DNA of 64,000 nucleotides from Diogma glabrata (taxonomy: Eukaryota > Arthropoda > Insecta > Diptera > Cylindrotomidae): the NCBI GenBank assembly GCA_963693315.1, contig OY856186.1, positions 375,271,328 to 375,335,327 of the forward strand, read 5' to 3'. The notes beneath the pieces are model-generated. The model ran no database searches, had not been told where the DNA came from, and saw nothing but the letters and a program-made list of their open reading frames with translations. Shown in pieces: positions 11,683-23,492 of the stretch. The translations under genes and the position numbers were made by a program. Each line of letters starts with the position of its first letter. Positions within the stretch are counted from its first letter, which is position 1.

Positions 11683-13321
11683 GTGGTTAGAATTTTCCAA
11701 AATGACCGACGACGACAACTTCTGCCAAGACAGGCAGAAATATTTGCTGCATCGCATGACCTGACGCAGATTGTAAAAAGCCCAACTTTTACTCCTCGTA
11801 ATGACGGTGATAAAAGTTTTCTCTTAGACCTTTATCTCCTTTACCTCACATCTATGCCAGATATTACGAGTGTCTATGTTGATAAGGGTAGTATTGGAAA
11901 TTCTGACCATTATCTAATCACATCAATTATCAAAACTGATTTGTTACAAACTAGAGTTCCCAAACCCCGTAAAATATTTCACTTTTCGAAAATGGACACC
12001 AACGGTCTTCGAAGTTTTTTTCAAGGTTTCCCTTTTGATCGTCATTGTTTTTATACTGACGATGTAAATGTTTCTGCTCAAAACTTTACTGAAACCATTC
12101 TATTCGGTATTAAAAAATTAGTTCCCTTTTTATTAATGAAACCCCAACAAAAATATTTGTTTTCGAAAGCAGCCAAATTGGCTCTTAGAAACAAACGTAG
12201 ATTATTTAATATTTGGATTCATAACAAGAACTCTGTTAATCGATCCCAATATTTAAAGGCTAATAAAATATCAAACCAGATAATTGAAAACGAAAAATCA
12301 GAGATTGACAGAGCGAAAGCGGCAAAACTTTCGAGTATGTCAATTTCTGACAAAAATTTTTACATTGCCATTAATTCTTTAAATTCTGGTACTAAATCTT
12401 CTATCCCTCCTATCATTGATGGTGACTCAATCATTACTGACCCTGCAAGGAAAGCTACATTGTTCGCGGAACGCTTTGCTTCAAATTCAACAGTTTTAGA
12501 AACTCCTAAAGAAATACCCCAAATCCAGTCTTAATGAGTTAATATGAAACAATTAAATTGTCGAAAAACTTTGAAGGGGGTTAAACAACAACAAAGCCTC
12601 TGGTCTGGACAACATTCCTCCTGTTATTCTAAAAACATTTTCAAATGAACTTGCACCAACTCTCATCAAAATATTCTATAAATCCTATAAATCTGGTATT
12701 TTTCCATCTCCATCCTGCTGGAAGTTGACCAATGTCCAGCCTGTCCCAAAAAAAGGAACGAAATGTGATATTTCAAATTATAGACCAATAGCCTTACTCC
12801 CAGTCATGTCTAAAATATACGAGCACTATATTAATTCACACATATCCAAATTTTTGGAAGTTAACCATTTGATATCTGACAGCCAATACGGTTTTAGAAA
12901 CAGAAGATCAACAACCAATCTATTGAACTATGTGGCACATTTTTGGGATAAAATACTTGAGAAAAGTGATGAAACGTACGTGATCGCATTAGACATCTCA
13001 AAAGCATTTGATCGAATCTGGCATGCCAACTTGATCAATAAGCTCGTTGCGTACGGTTTTCATCCCGCAGTCGTGAAGTTGATTCAAAATTTTCTGTCTA
13101 ACCGATACATCTCGGTATCTATAGATGCCTTTTCTTCTGAGTCTAAATTAATAGCCGCTGGTGTACCCCAAGGCTCAGTTTTATCTCCCACTTTATTTTT
13201 AATTTATATCAACGAACTGTTGCAAATCACCAGTAACCCAATAAACAGTTTTGCAGATGATAGTACACTGCACAAGTCATTCGTCCCCTATCTTCAAAGG
13301 GTAAAATGCATGAACGAATAA
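11683..13321 (+). pseudogene. LINE endonuclease C-terminus and reverse transcriptase (broken ORF2)
   Basis: Two open segments, 11683-12534 and 12725-13321, plus the sequence between, carry the endonuclease tail and the reverse transcriptase of the element above. The break near 12535-12600 is a frame change: readable protein (NKASGLDNIPPVILKTF) continues there in another frame. Past 13321 homology continues to about 13740 with several stops. The first codon of the open segment at 11683 is GTG and is not a real start; coding similarity runs further upstream. Confidence 0.85.
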
Positions 13322-14159
13322 ATCCTGCCCGGAGAGACGCTGCCATAAATGTAAACGAGGACCTAAAAGAAGTCGCCGATTAGGGTGACAAAAATTTGGT
13401 CAATTTTAATTCCACCAAAACACAGCCATTGATTGTTTCCAGATCAAAGACCGAGTTTCCCAACGATATTTGAATTAATATGTGTGACGACCAAATAGAC
13501 GAATGTAAAAGTATTCGTTTATTGGGAGTCACAATATCCAATGACTTATGAACGATCATATAATGGCCTCGGCAAAGAGCGCGTCAAGAAAACTCTGCCT
13601 CCTCAATAGATGTAAAAAATATTTTACTTCGCATCAATTACTCCACATTTATAAGTCCTATATTCGTCCCTGTAAGGAGTATAGTTATCAAGTTTGGGGC
13701 GCTGCATCTGTAACTGTCCTAGCTCTTTTGAACTCTGTTTAAAAGCGTGCTATACGAATCGTTGGTTTTTCCCCGTTTGACTCATCAATCGGTTTGTGCA
13801 GGCAGTCGGACTGTCGAGATTTTTCACTGTCATAGTAATAAAATACAAAAGGATTTCTTTGTGCGTACATCGTACAAATAGAATGCTTTGCCCGAATCAA
13901 TTGTCTTGAGTGCCTTCAATACACAAAGATTTAAAAAAAGCGTCCACCAACACCTTAAGACGCATGTTGTTGTGGGACCTAGGTCTTAAAAGGTATCTAT
14001 GTGTTGTTGTGACACATTTTTTAATTCCTACTACACAACACTTTTTATTAAAAAAAAATGATAGAATAAAATATGAATTTACAGTAGAACGTCATAAACA
14101 GACAGATATTATTTATTTAATGAATCTTAAATTGTTTGATAGTAATGAATGATTGTATG

Positions 14160-15054
14160 ATTATTGTGAGAACTAGTTTTGGTAGATTTTAAAACAAAAT
14201 GTTTTCAGACACCTTCGGTGAATAAATATTTTTGGTCGTTACACATGTATGTTGACCTCTCGAAAAAAGTGCAAAAAGTACCTGAGCCGTGTTAGTAATC
14301 ACAATGATTTTCTGCAAACAGTTGCTCAGGAAAAAGCTTGATTTTGGCTAGAAAAATATATGAAAAGAACAGCTTAAATCCAGCTTAGTCGTTTGGATTT
14401 ATAAAAAATAATCGTCACCCTACGGTTAGAAATAATATAATCCCCGTTAAGATAAATTCAGCTGACCACTTACGCGTTATGTCACAGAGATCGAAAAAGT
14501 TTTGGTTTCAGACAAAAATTGATACAAAGTTAAGCAAAGGAACTAATGAATCGAATTAATAACAACGACTATCTATTCATGATGGTACGGTAGCGTTACC
14601 ACAGTTACTAGATGCACATATTAAATCCTGCCGAATGCTCCCTAATCACAAGCGATACAACACACTTAATCTGTTGGCCCCCCTCCCCTCCATCTCACTC
14701 CCCACGTATTTTGTTGTTGGCGATTACGCAAATCAAACGTCGTCTTTCAAAGTTCCAGATATTCCAATCAAAAAATCTGTTTTCTAACGAGTGACATGCC
14801 GTCATAATGCAATACCCAATTGTAGTGAAGCTCCCAGAATACAATTTAAAGAGCGAGTTTAAAGTTGAATAAAAGTTGCGTTTTAGGTTGTGCGAAGGAA
14901 TTTTAATCCTCCTTTACTTTGTTTTCGATCCTCTTCATTTCAATTAAAATAATTATAGTTAAAATTAGAATATTAATAAATCAAACAACACATAATGTGT
15001 AGTAAAGTTAAAAAATATGATTTAAAATAATTTTCATTTTTTTCTCACCAACAG
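14160..15054 (+). other. Intron remainder without recognisable features
   Basis: No gene or repeat recognised apart from the polypyrimidine tract and AG acceptor at its end (15036-15054). Confidence 0.5.
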
Positions 15055-16722
15055 GAAACATCACCATTAACCGTTACTAATGGAACTTCAGAAAATAGCT
15101 GGTTAACACAAAATGAACAACAACAAATCACACATATTCAACCATTACGAAATCTAACACAAGAAGCTGACTCCTTTTTTGATTTTGATATTGATGGGGA
15201 TAATGAAAGTCCTGGTAGTCCAGTGGATGAGTGTGAATACTCTCGTTTAATTGAAACACAATCAAACACACCACATGATGTTGCTCCAGAATCAGGGTAT
15301 GTTTGCGCATCGCCAATTTCACCGGAGGGTAGTCTAGAAAGCCAAAGTTCATCAGATGGTCCTTATTTTGATCCAGAAAGTTCTGATGCAGAACAAAGGT
15401 CATTGACTAGTGATTATTTCGATTGTATTGAAAATAAAAAAGACTCTAGTAGTTCAACAATATCACAGTCAACAATGCCTAATGGACACATGCAAACAAT
15501 TATAGATAGTGATAGTTGCTCAGAATCATTACCACCCTCACAATCAACTGATACTTGTACAGCACCTAGTTCCGCATCAAATAGTACATTGCAAGATGTA
15601 ACGGGCACTGAGCTAGAATCATCTACACTTACAAATACAAGAGAACATGAAAAACTAGAAAATAATGTTGAGGAAAATCATATAGGTGAAAAATTTGGAA
15701 TAGAAAATCACTCAACGGCTAAGTGTAATGGGGAAATAAAATTAATTCCAAATGGACACATACACCAGGTCTCAAGTCTTCTAGAGTTAAGTTCAATTGA
15801 AGTTGATAAACAATTAATATTAGAATGTATTCAATCACCAGAAACTGAAAATAGCCAACCTGATTACGATGAAGTTATAATAATTCATGAACCAACCGAT
15901 ACAGAAATTTCAGAAGCAACATTAGAAGTTAATTTAGATAATAATTCAATTGGTTCAACTGATAATGAGCTACCGAACGAACATCATCTATTTGTTTCGG
16001 TTGATGATGATGATGGTGATGAAAATAGTAGACCACAACGTATTCGACGTTGTTCTTCTTTAAAAACTGGCAAAACACCACCAGGAACACCAGGTCGAAA
16101 GAAAATTGTACGTTTCGCTGATGTCTTGGGACTAGATTTAGCAGATGTTCGAACATTTTTAGATGAAATTCCTAAAATACCAAAATCAGCTTTTGATGAT
16201 TTAGAAAATTTTGATATTGAGTTACAACATCAAACATTATCACTTGGTCCACGAACCGAGAAAATGTTAATCCCTCTATTTCAACAACCCGCTAGTCTAC
16301 CTAATTTCTTGGAGATGGTTCGTGATAAACAAGTTTGTATGGAAAATGCAGCTGTTACCGATCCAACTAGTCTAACAATAACCGGATGTGTACGAGTTAG
16401 AAATTTGGATTTCAATAAATCTGTCCACGTACGATATACACTTAACTCATGGCAAAGTTTTTCAGATCTTAAAGCAAATTACGTACAAAACTCATGTGAT
16501 GGTTTTTCAGATAAATTTAGTTTTATTTTATTTGGGAACTCATTGCATGTCGGTCAACGTATTGAAATGGCGGTTCGTTTTCATTGTAAAGGACAACAGT
16601 TTTGGGATAACAACTATGGGCAAAACTACGTTTTTCAATGTCTTCCTACATCACAACCTGTCCTTAGCACACGTCCATTATCGCACACGACTGATGAAAC
16701 ATGGTGTAGATCTTTCTATTAA
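15055..16722 (+). CDS. PPP1R3: PP1 glycogen-targeting regulatory subunit (PPP1R3 family), main exon
   Basis: This 555-codon terminal exon follows a strong acceptor at 15053-15054 and stays open to the TAA at 16720-16722. The family tethers protein phosphatase 1 to glycogen particles, so that PP1 can activate glycogen synthase and inactivate phosphorylase. The first ~330 residues of the exon are acidic, Ser/Thr/Asn-rich and probably disordered. A PP1-docking RVxF-type motif, KIVRF followed by ADVLGLDL, lies at 16102-16134 (valine about residue 399 of the joined protein). A CBM21 carbohydrate-binding domain follows, from LPNFLEMV to the end region, with the glycogen-contact signature WDNNYGQNY at 16603-16629 (W about 564). 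The GTG at 15223 is internal, not a start; the protein begins in the exon at 9883. Drosophila Gbs proteins are the likely relatives. Many AATAAA signals follow in the AT-rich downstream region. Confidence 0.93.
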   Translation, partial: ETSPLTVTNGTSENSWLTQNEQQQITHIQPLRNLTQEADSFFDFDIDGDNESPGSPVDECEYSRLIETQSNTPHDVAPESGYVCASPISPEGSLESQSSSDGPYFDPESSDAEQRSLTSDYFDCIENKKDSSSSTISQSTMPNGHMQTIIDSDSCSESLPPSQSTDTCTAPSSASNSTLQDVTGTELESSTLTNTREHEKLENNVEENHIGEKFGIENHSTAKCNGEIKLIPNGHIHQVSSLLELSSIEVDKQLILECIQSPETENSQPDYDEVIIIHEPTDTEISEATLEVNLDNNSIGSTDNELPNEHHLFVSVDDDDGDENSRPQRIRRCSSLKTGKTPPGTPGRKKIVRFADVLGLDLADVRTFLDEIPKIPKSAFDDLENFDIELQHQTLSLGPRTEKMLIPLFQQPASLPNFLEMVRDKQVCMENAAVTDPTSLTITGCVRVRNLDFNKSVHVRYTLNSWQSFSDLKANYVQNSCDGFSDKFSFILFGNSLHVGQRIEMAVRFHCKGQQFWDNNYGQNYVFQCLPTSQPVLSTRPLSHTTDETWCRSFY

Positions 16723-17976
16723 TAACAAAAATTGAAATTAGAGAATTTTAATGTTGAAATAACATTTAAGTTCATAAACAACGACGACGATTCGCCCTCT
16801 TTTAGTTATACTTTAAAAAAAAAATCTATAATTAATTATACTTTATGCAATTAAGATTTGTTTTTTTTTATAAATCAAATAATTTAATTTTTTTATTAGT
16901 TTTTTAGTATTATCCTTTTATTATATTATTTTGTTTTTTGTTTTTATAAAATATAATATTATTTGTATCTTGTTACCTTATGTTAGGGTTGTTTCTTTAA
17001 ATTTTGTTTTGTTTAAAATATAAAAGAAAAAAAAAACTATTGATTTAATAAAAAATTATAAATATTTGTAGAAAGTGTAAAAATCAAAAGAAAAATAACA
17101 GTAAAAAACCAAAAAATATAATAACGATGAAAAGTAATCCAAAGATATTGTTTATATTTTAGAATAACTAAATAAATAATTAAAGAATGTTAAATATAGA
17201 ATTTTAATAAAAACTCAAAGAAAGTTGAGAAATTATTTAAAAGAAAATAAATACTATATATTTTTAAAAATGGCAACTAATAGTAAAACAAATAAATAAA
17301 AAATAAATAAATAATATGATAAATAAAACGAGCATATGAGAATTTTAGAATTTACAAAGTTTAATAAATATTTTGATTTTGAGTAAATCGAATGTGATTT
17401 AGTTGAGTTTATTAAAATAAATAATATTTATAAAAATCGTGATCTATTTATCTGAATTTCTTTTTATATGTCTTACATATGACTTGACTAGCAAAAGTAG
17501 TTGATCCGTCTAAAGAAAATATTTTATTAACTTCTTTTTTTATATTTGTCATTTTGTCATTAAATTTAATTCATTTTTCATAAAAATATCAAACAAACAT
17601 AAAATTGTTAAGCCTCTAAAAAATAGTCTGGTAAAAGTACTAACGTGATTATTTCAATTTATAACTTGAAATTAGGGTTGCCACTTTTTAAAAATGGCAA
17701 ATTGAGGACATTCAACTCGTAACTTTCAAAATAAAAAGTTCATTGTATGTGGTACTTTATTTTACAGTTTGAAACACAAACTCAATTTAAAAAGAAGTTT
17801 AAGCGGAAGGATAATCGCTTAAAATAGGAAGATTTGTTTGCGAGGTAGACAATTAAATAAATAAATACATAAAAACAGATATACCAATCAAATATTTATC
17901 ATTTTTTTACCCATCTAGCTTAGAATAAGAAAAACACGAAGATAAATATTTCATTGATATATTTGTTTTTATGTAT
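16723..17976 (+). other. 3' UTR and AT-rich spacer
   Basis: Extremely AT-rich, with repeated AATAAA motifs (e.g. near 17047, 17170 and 17205) that could serve as polyadenylation signals for the PP1 regulatory-subunit gene. No other gene is seen before the LTR element. Confidence 0.5.
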
Positions 17977-18642
17977 TGTAACGTTTCTTAGCCGAGTTAC
18001 AATTATTTATTTCGATCACTAAATCAGGAAATTAAAACACAATGTATTTTCTAAACGTTTGAATTTCATTCGTTCAAGACTTTATTATAAAAATATTCTC
18101 TATTATAAAAAAATTCTATATCTCCTACTACTATTCCTCTTAATTGTTCGTGCACTAACAATAATTCACCACTTATAATTCTATTACAATTGTTCACAAT
18201 ATCACTTTTAACTGTTACTTACGTTATATACTTTTATCGTTACTTATATCTATTCACCTATAAAACTCTATTACACTTATACTAATTTCTAACAACTATC
18301 TTCTTCAAATTGTAACACTTAATTTTAAGTCGCTTAGATCACTGTTAAAAATTTATACTTTTTCTATCGCTGACAATTTTATACTGAACTTATCCTCTAA
18401 GACAACCTTTTGTATATACTACATCAAATAGCTTCGATATCTCTACAATATTCTAGAACACAAACCTTTTTACCTTCCTTTATCAACATAAACATAATAA
18501 CACGATCTTAAAATATTGACACATAGGTGTGAGGTCTATTCATTTCAATTTGTTTATTTACCTTTTCTCTAATAGATTGCGTTTACCTTCTTATAGGATA
18601 AACAAAAACTTTCTATTACGTGTTTACTTTGTTTACTTTACT
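17977..18642 (-). repeat. LTR of gypsy-like element (3' LTR by element orientation)
   Basis: Starts TGTAACGTTTCTTAGCCGAG and is collinear with 20009-20624 with moderate divergence. Its right end joins the integrase frame directly, so the 3' part of the integrase and the untranslated region are missing. Confidence 0.85.
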
Positions 18643-20008
18643 CCAAGATGTTTGTAGTTTTGGAGATAATCCTTTTCTCCGCTGTGGATTGTGTAGCCAC
18701 ACTAGTTGTCCTTCCTCAAATCCTGTGTTGTCTGCGCGAATATCATACCGAGCCTTCATTCGATCACTGGATATCTGAGCTTTCTGTCTGACAAACGTGT
18801 GTACCTCCTCAAGTTCTTTTTGAAGTTTATTTACATAATCTTGGACACATAATGGTGACGATGGAATGATACCAAACTTCAGATCACGAGGTAGCCTTAA
18901 ATCATTTCCAAAAATAGTTGTAGCTTTCGTCGTTTTGGTTGTATCATGCACTGCTGATCTATAACCCATTAAGAATAATGGACTATGACGGTCCCAATCA
19001 CGTTGATTCTTGTTTACTACTTTTGCTAGATATTTCTCCAGAGTAGCATTAAATCTTTCCACCGTGCCATCTGATTGGGGATGTGAAGCAGTTGTTCTAG
19101 TTTTATTAATTCCAAGTATCTGACAGATTTCTTGAAATATGGTAGATTCAAAATTTCTTCCTTGATCTGTGTGAATCTCTATCGGTACTCTGTAGCGACT
19201 TATCCAATTGCTAACTACTGCTTCAGCGATGGTTTTTGCTTCTTGGTTTGGTATTGCACACATTTGCTAAAATAATCCATTATGACTAGCACATATTTGT
19301 TGTTGTTATCAGAAGTCGGAAATGGTCCAGCTACATCCATTGCAATTCTCTCGAATGGTGCTCCTACATTATACTTTCTCATGTTACCACGACTTTTTCG
19401 TGCAGGTCCCCTTTGCAGCCGCACATTGATCGCATGCTTGACACCTTTCCACTACTGATTGACGTGCTCCTGACCAATAAAATCTACGCCGTACTTTAGT
19501 AAGGGTTTTTTAAATATCCAAGTGACCACCGCTGGTTCCTTCATGATATTCCTTTAATACTTGAGGTATTCTTATTTTGGGAACGTAGGTTTTCCTCCCA
19601 TTTCCTTGAACTTGATTATTGGTGCCAAGCTCGGATCTTCCAGATGCTCCCTCCTTACCACTTCATGTGTCCAGTCTAGGAAGCACTTGCAGAAGCTTGA
19701 TATCAATTATGTTTTCCTTACTCTCTGCCCGATTACAGTGTTTGCATTCCACCTGGTATGGCCTTCTTGAAAATGCATCGGCATTTGCATGTGCACTTCC
19801 CTATGATGTTCAATGTCGAAATCATAAGCCTGTAAGCGTTCAATCCATCGTGCTAGTTGTCTTTCTGGGTTTTTAAATTGTAGTAGCCACCTGAATGCTC
19901 CATGATCAGTTCTTAAAAGAACTTTTTGACCGTGCAAATATTTTACACATTCCACTATAACCAGCAATTCTTTACGTGTTACACAATAATTCAACTTCTG
20001 ACACCAGT
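18616..20008 (-). pseudogene. gypsy pol remnant: RNase H and integrase
   Basis: From high to low coordinate: an RNase H tail (VTRKELLVIVECVKY, LLRTDHGAF), an integrase zinc-binding module (H...H near 19530 and CQACDQC near 19435), and the integrase catalytic core with D at AMDVAGPF, D at HTDQGRNFE and E at SDGTVERFN. A frameshift near 19260 separates the first and second part of the core, and at least one stop interrupts the linker. The extreme C-terminal segment ends abruptly at LQTSWS, where LTR sequence begins. Non-functional. Confidence 0.88.
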
Positions 20009-20624
20009 TGTAACGTTTCTTAGCCGAGCTACAATTATTTATTTTGATTACTAATTCAGGAAATAAAAACATAATGGCTTTTCCAAACGTTTGAATTTTA
20101 TTCGTTCAAGATTTTATTTTAAAAATATTTATTCTACTACTATTCCCCTTAATTGTTCTTGTACTAACAATAATTCACCACTTATAATTCTATTACAATT
20201 GTTCACAATATAACTTTTAACTGTTCACTTACGATAATCTTTTTACTTATAAAACTCTATTACACTTATAGTAATTTCTAACAATTATCTTATTCAAATT
20301 GTAACACTTAATTTTAGCTCGCTTATATCACTGTTAAAAATTCATACTTTTTCTATCGCTGACAATTTTATACTGATCTTGTCCTCTAACACAACCTTTT
20401 ATGTATACCACATCAAATAGCCTCGATATCTCTACAATATTCTAGAACACAAACCTTTTTTCCTTCCTTTATCAACATAAACATAATAACACGATCTTCA
20501 AATATTGACACAAAAGTGTGAAATCTATTCTTTACAATTTGTTTATTTACGTATTCTCTAATATATAACGTTTACCTTCTTATAGGATAAACAAAAACTT
20601 CCTGTTTACTTTGCTTACGTTATA
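20009..20624 (-). repeat. LTR of gypsy-like element (5' LTR by element orientation)
   Basis: Direct copy of 17977-18642. It begins TGTAACGTTTCTTAGCCGAG on the plus strand and ends near ACGTTATA, a decayed inverted match to the start. The primer-binding site lies immediately inside it. Confidence 0.85.
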
Positions 20625-20890
20625 TTCTCTTTTATTTTTGTATTTTTATGTTTCTTTAGTATTAGGAACTATTTTAATAGTAGGAACTATTTTCTCTTAA
20701 GAGTATTTTCTCGAAAGATGTTCTATTAAGTTGTTTTATATCGTATTCCATAATCGTCACAGTATTTATTTATTTAATTGTCTACCTGGCAAACAAATCG
20801 CCCAATTTTTAGCGATTATCCTGACGCTTGAAGTTTTTTTAAAAATTGAATTTCTGATTTTTTCAAAATTACTGATACTGACCAGTTCCG

Positions 20891-21176
20891 ATTTTTTCAA
20901 AATTCGGCAATCGTTAGTATAATAAAAAAAATTAATACGTGTTTTTTATGTTTTTAAAAATTTTCACTAGTTTTGACACAGGGTGACTCGAGCTTTCTTA
21001 AGAAATTTAGAGGCAATCAAAGATTAAAGTTAAATTGTGTTCGAACAGGTTATTCGATTAGAGTAATTTTTTTTTATTTGAAAGATGCGAGCCCTTATAA
21101 AAATATTTCACTGACAATTTTTTTTTATTTTTAGAAGATTCTTTTTTAATTTTAATTCTTCAAGCATGGTGATTTC
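20891..21176 (+). repeat. Long inverted repeat, left arm
   Basis: Reverse complement of 24505-24780 over almost its full length. Landmarks include CAAAATTCGGCAATCGTTAG, TTTTGACACAGGGTG, AAAGATTAAAGTTAAATTGT and CTTCAAGCATGGTGATTTC. Together the arms bound a 3.9-kb interval containing an intact 107-codon ORF. It is either the terminal repeat of a large element or one of two opposed copies of a dispersed repeat. Confidence 0.85.
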
Positions 21177-21419
21177 AATAAGTGCCTTTTTGTTTTCATT
21201 CATTTTTATAGATTTTAATGATTTAGTCCTTTACCCAAAACCTTTTCCTGACACTTTTAAATTTAATTTATCATTGATTTTTCTTCATTTTTTTGTCTTC
21301 TTTAACAGTTGCTATAGAAAAAAATGTTGTATTCCGCCTGATGATAAAATTTCATTATCTTCTCGACGCTTATTAGCGTCTCGGCTGACGACGCCTAGAC
21401 GCTAAAATTGCTCTCAAGG

Positions 21420-22570
21420 ATAAAGTGCAATTTTATAATCTTGTACAATAAATAACTATGGTTCACTTTGTTTTTTATTATTCGTGAAAGACCTAAAGCA
21501 AAGATAACAACCGAATTTTTAACGAATTGTTTAAATGTCTAAACCTTCAATCATTTAAAATAAATTGAATGAATTGTTGAATTATAAAAAATAAGATTGA
21601 ATAGCTAAAATTTATTCATTTACTTCATATGATATAAATGAATGTTTAGATGAATTTGCAAATATTTTTCATTCTGTGTTCCTTTTATTATCCAAAACAC
21701 TGCATAGATTCCAGCTTCCCAAGACACATAATTACGAATATTGTGAAACGTTCTTTATTTTTTCTCAAGTTTAGGCTACATTTTCTATTTTGTAAATTGT
21801 AAGATTTTTTATTGATTATGTTTAGAACTAACGAGGTTAGGTAGAATAAAAAACGACATTTTTGATCATATGTGTAAATCCCGAGAATCCAATTTAACCT
21901 TCTCTACAAAAACATCTGCACCGGATCAAAAATGCTTTTGTTTACGCTTCCAACTCTGATCTCCTTAAAAGACCGTCACAAATTTTTAGGGATCAAGAAA
22001 AAAATTCTTATCTATTTTAAAAGGATCACTTTCTGTTCCACATCATCTATGACATGGTTTTGCATATATGACAAATAGTTTGATGGTAGGGTCCGCGAAC
22101 TTCGTATAAAATAGATTTAGGCATGGTTAGATTAATATTTTTGGATTCCATACAATTAACAATTGGCAAACGTTATAGAAATAAAAGGCAAAGCTCGAAT
22201 CGACAGCTTACTTTATCCTTTTGATACTCATTTAGATTTAAATAAATAGAGTATGGAAAGAGCTAGTAAAAACGTGTTAAACAAGAAAATTATGCAATTT
22301 CTGTCAATTGTTTCGCATTAGTCTAGTTCCATCAGATTCCAGCACATATACAGTAGACTTAAGTTAAACCGTAATATTTTGGTCCCTCGAGCCGGATGAG
22401 ATTTGAATATTTAAATCATATAAAATTCTGTTACTCCAAAAAAATTAACATAAAGAAACTAACAAATCGCAATTTTTTAAAGCAATATAAAAACATTTCG
22501 AAATTTGGTTTTAAAAATAAAAGCGGTCAAGTGCGAATAAAATTCGCCAGCAGGCGAATAAATCTAGGCT
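21420..22570. other. Non-coding stretch inside the inverted-repeat interval
   Basis: No gene recognised; AT-rich with scattered short low-complexity patches. A small imperfect hairpin around GACGC/GCGTC lies near 21365-21402. Confidence 0.45.
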
Positions 22571-22577
22571 GATTACA

Positions 22578-22710
22578 TTTTTTATTTAATAAATTGTGTT
22601 GTGTTCTGTGACTGGAGTGGGAACCACAATATGTGTCACAACAATACATAAAAAACTTTTAAGGCTAAGGTTCACAACAAAATGCGCTTTGAGATGTTGT
22701 GTTTTTTATC
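22578..22710 (-). mobile_element. 3'-end fragment of the Jockey-like LINE
   Basis: On the minus strand this matches the LINE 3' ends at 14030 and 52790. AATAAATTGTGTTGTGT followed by ATGTGTCACAA and CTTTTAAGGCTAAGG are the complements of the conserved end. The copy is severely 5'-truncated and diverged. Confidence 0.7.
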
Positions 22711-22952
22711 AAGCCTTATTACCAAGCCTTAATCAGTGATGAGAAATAGAAATAAAATTTTTGGTTTACTTCTATTTCCATTCTATACTTTTACGTTCAA
22801 ACAAAATAAAAAGAAAAAAAGCAACAAAATTATTTTGATTCCTTCTATTTCGTTTTTTGCCTTTCTGTTTAAGTTCTACAATTTGGTTCAATATTCTACT
22901 TTTGTTTGTTACTTACAAATTACATCAATTTCCCCATTTGAATTAAATAACT

Positions 22953-23334
22953 GAAGGGTACGTGGGAAAAACAACGTAAGTCCATAAAATCAAATTTCGA
23001 GAAAATTGAAATTTTGTGTTTGAAGTCTTTAAAATGCAAGATAATTTGTGAATTCGGATTGAACAATGAATAGACATGGTTTATAAAAGTGTTTTGAACC
23101 GGGGCCACCAGAGTGGTTTGTTGGTAATAAATGGTGGATTAAGTTGATTTTCCCCTGTAAATTGGGTATGAAAAAAATGTTGCGAATTCTTTTCAATTGA
23201 TTTATATGGACTGGGTTTGATATCCATCAAAATTTAATATACCAGCAGAAAGCTTTTGTATTTCTTCAACAGATAGCAGCACTAACTCGATTTCGAAAAA
23301 AATGGACTTACGTTGTTTTTCCCCTGAACCCTTC
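22953..23334. mobile_element. Foldback MITE, candidate 4-bp TSD
   Basis: The termini GAAGGGTACGTGGG... and ...CCCCTGAACCCTTC are imperfect inverted repeats. They continue inward through a longer shared segment, GGAAAAACAACGTAAGTCCA. AACT flanks both sides (22949-22952 and 23335-23338). No coding capacity. It lies 158 bp upstream of the ORF at 23493. Confidence 0.8.
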
Positions 23335-23492
23335 AACTGATAAGCGCCGTGCAGTGTAGATTGTGGTTCACTACTATTTTTTATGGAAAGTAATGTATTT
23401 TATTTTCATTTTTAAATACGAATAAATAAGAATTTAAATATCATGATCGTTGTTTAAAGTCCGTTGAAATTATAAATCAAACACAAAAGATA

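Larger units (their letters stand above)
10995..14066 (+). mobile_element. Decayed Jockey-like non-LTR retrotransposon
   Basis: An AP-endonuclease region begins near 10998 (frame reads HILFLTETQ) and continues after a nested MITE to TGDFNVHN at about 11655, the metal-binding GDFN motif, and a downstream SDH motif near 11905. The reverse transcriptase spans about 12590-13320, with NYRPIALLPVMSKIYE, the first catalytic block ALDISKAFDRIWH, GVPQGSVLSPTLF and the catalytic FADD (about 13250). Stops and frameshifts separate the blocks, so it is dead. The 3' end, near 14030-14066, ends in a TATTAAAAAAAAA tail. The same 3' end recurs at 22578-22710 (-), 40557-40690 (-) and 52699-52822 (+). Confidence 0.9.
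10024..15054 (+). other. 5-kb intron invaded by transposons
   Basis: Begins GTAGGC and ends TTTTTTCTCACCAACAG. It contains a GC-richer block (10380-10760), a Jockey-like LINE remnant (about 10995-14066) and a MITE nested in it (11122-11428). 14160-15054 holds nothing recognisable. Confidence 0.7.
17977..20624 (-). mobile_element. Internally deleted Ty3/gypsy LTR retrotransposon
   Basis: Two direct LTRs of about 620-670 bp enclose only ~1.37 kb. Read on the minus strand, the 5' LTR (20624 to 20009) is followed by a primer-binding site starting TGGTGTCAGAAG (20005-19994). The sequence then passes directly into RNase H, so gag, protease and most of the reverse transcriptase are missing. RNase H, a zinc-binding region and the integrase core follow with frameshifts, and the frame then runs into the 3' LTR. 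Both LTRs have accumulated changes independently and no target duplication is evident, so the insertion is old. Confidence 0.9.

Noticed and set aside
11683..13321. LINE reverse transcriptase as an active element
   Set aside because: Frame breaks between endonuclease and reverse transcriptase, stops after 13321 and a MITE inside the endonuclease show it is dead.
15223..15225. GTG as start of a 499-residue protein
   Set aside because: It is an internal valine codon. The frame is open back to a good acceptor at 15054 and joins the exon at 9883-10023 in phase; eukaryotic genes rarely start at GTG.
15128..16735. Other open frames across the PP1 regulatory-subunit exon, both strands
   Set aside because: They are shadows of a long real coding exon and have no recognisable domains.
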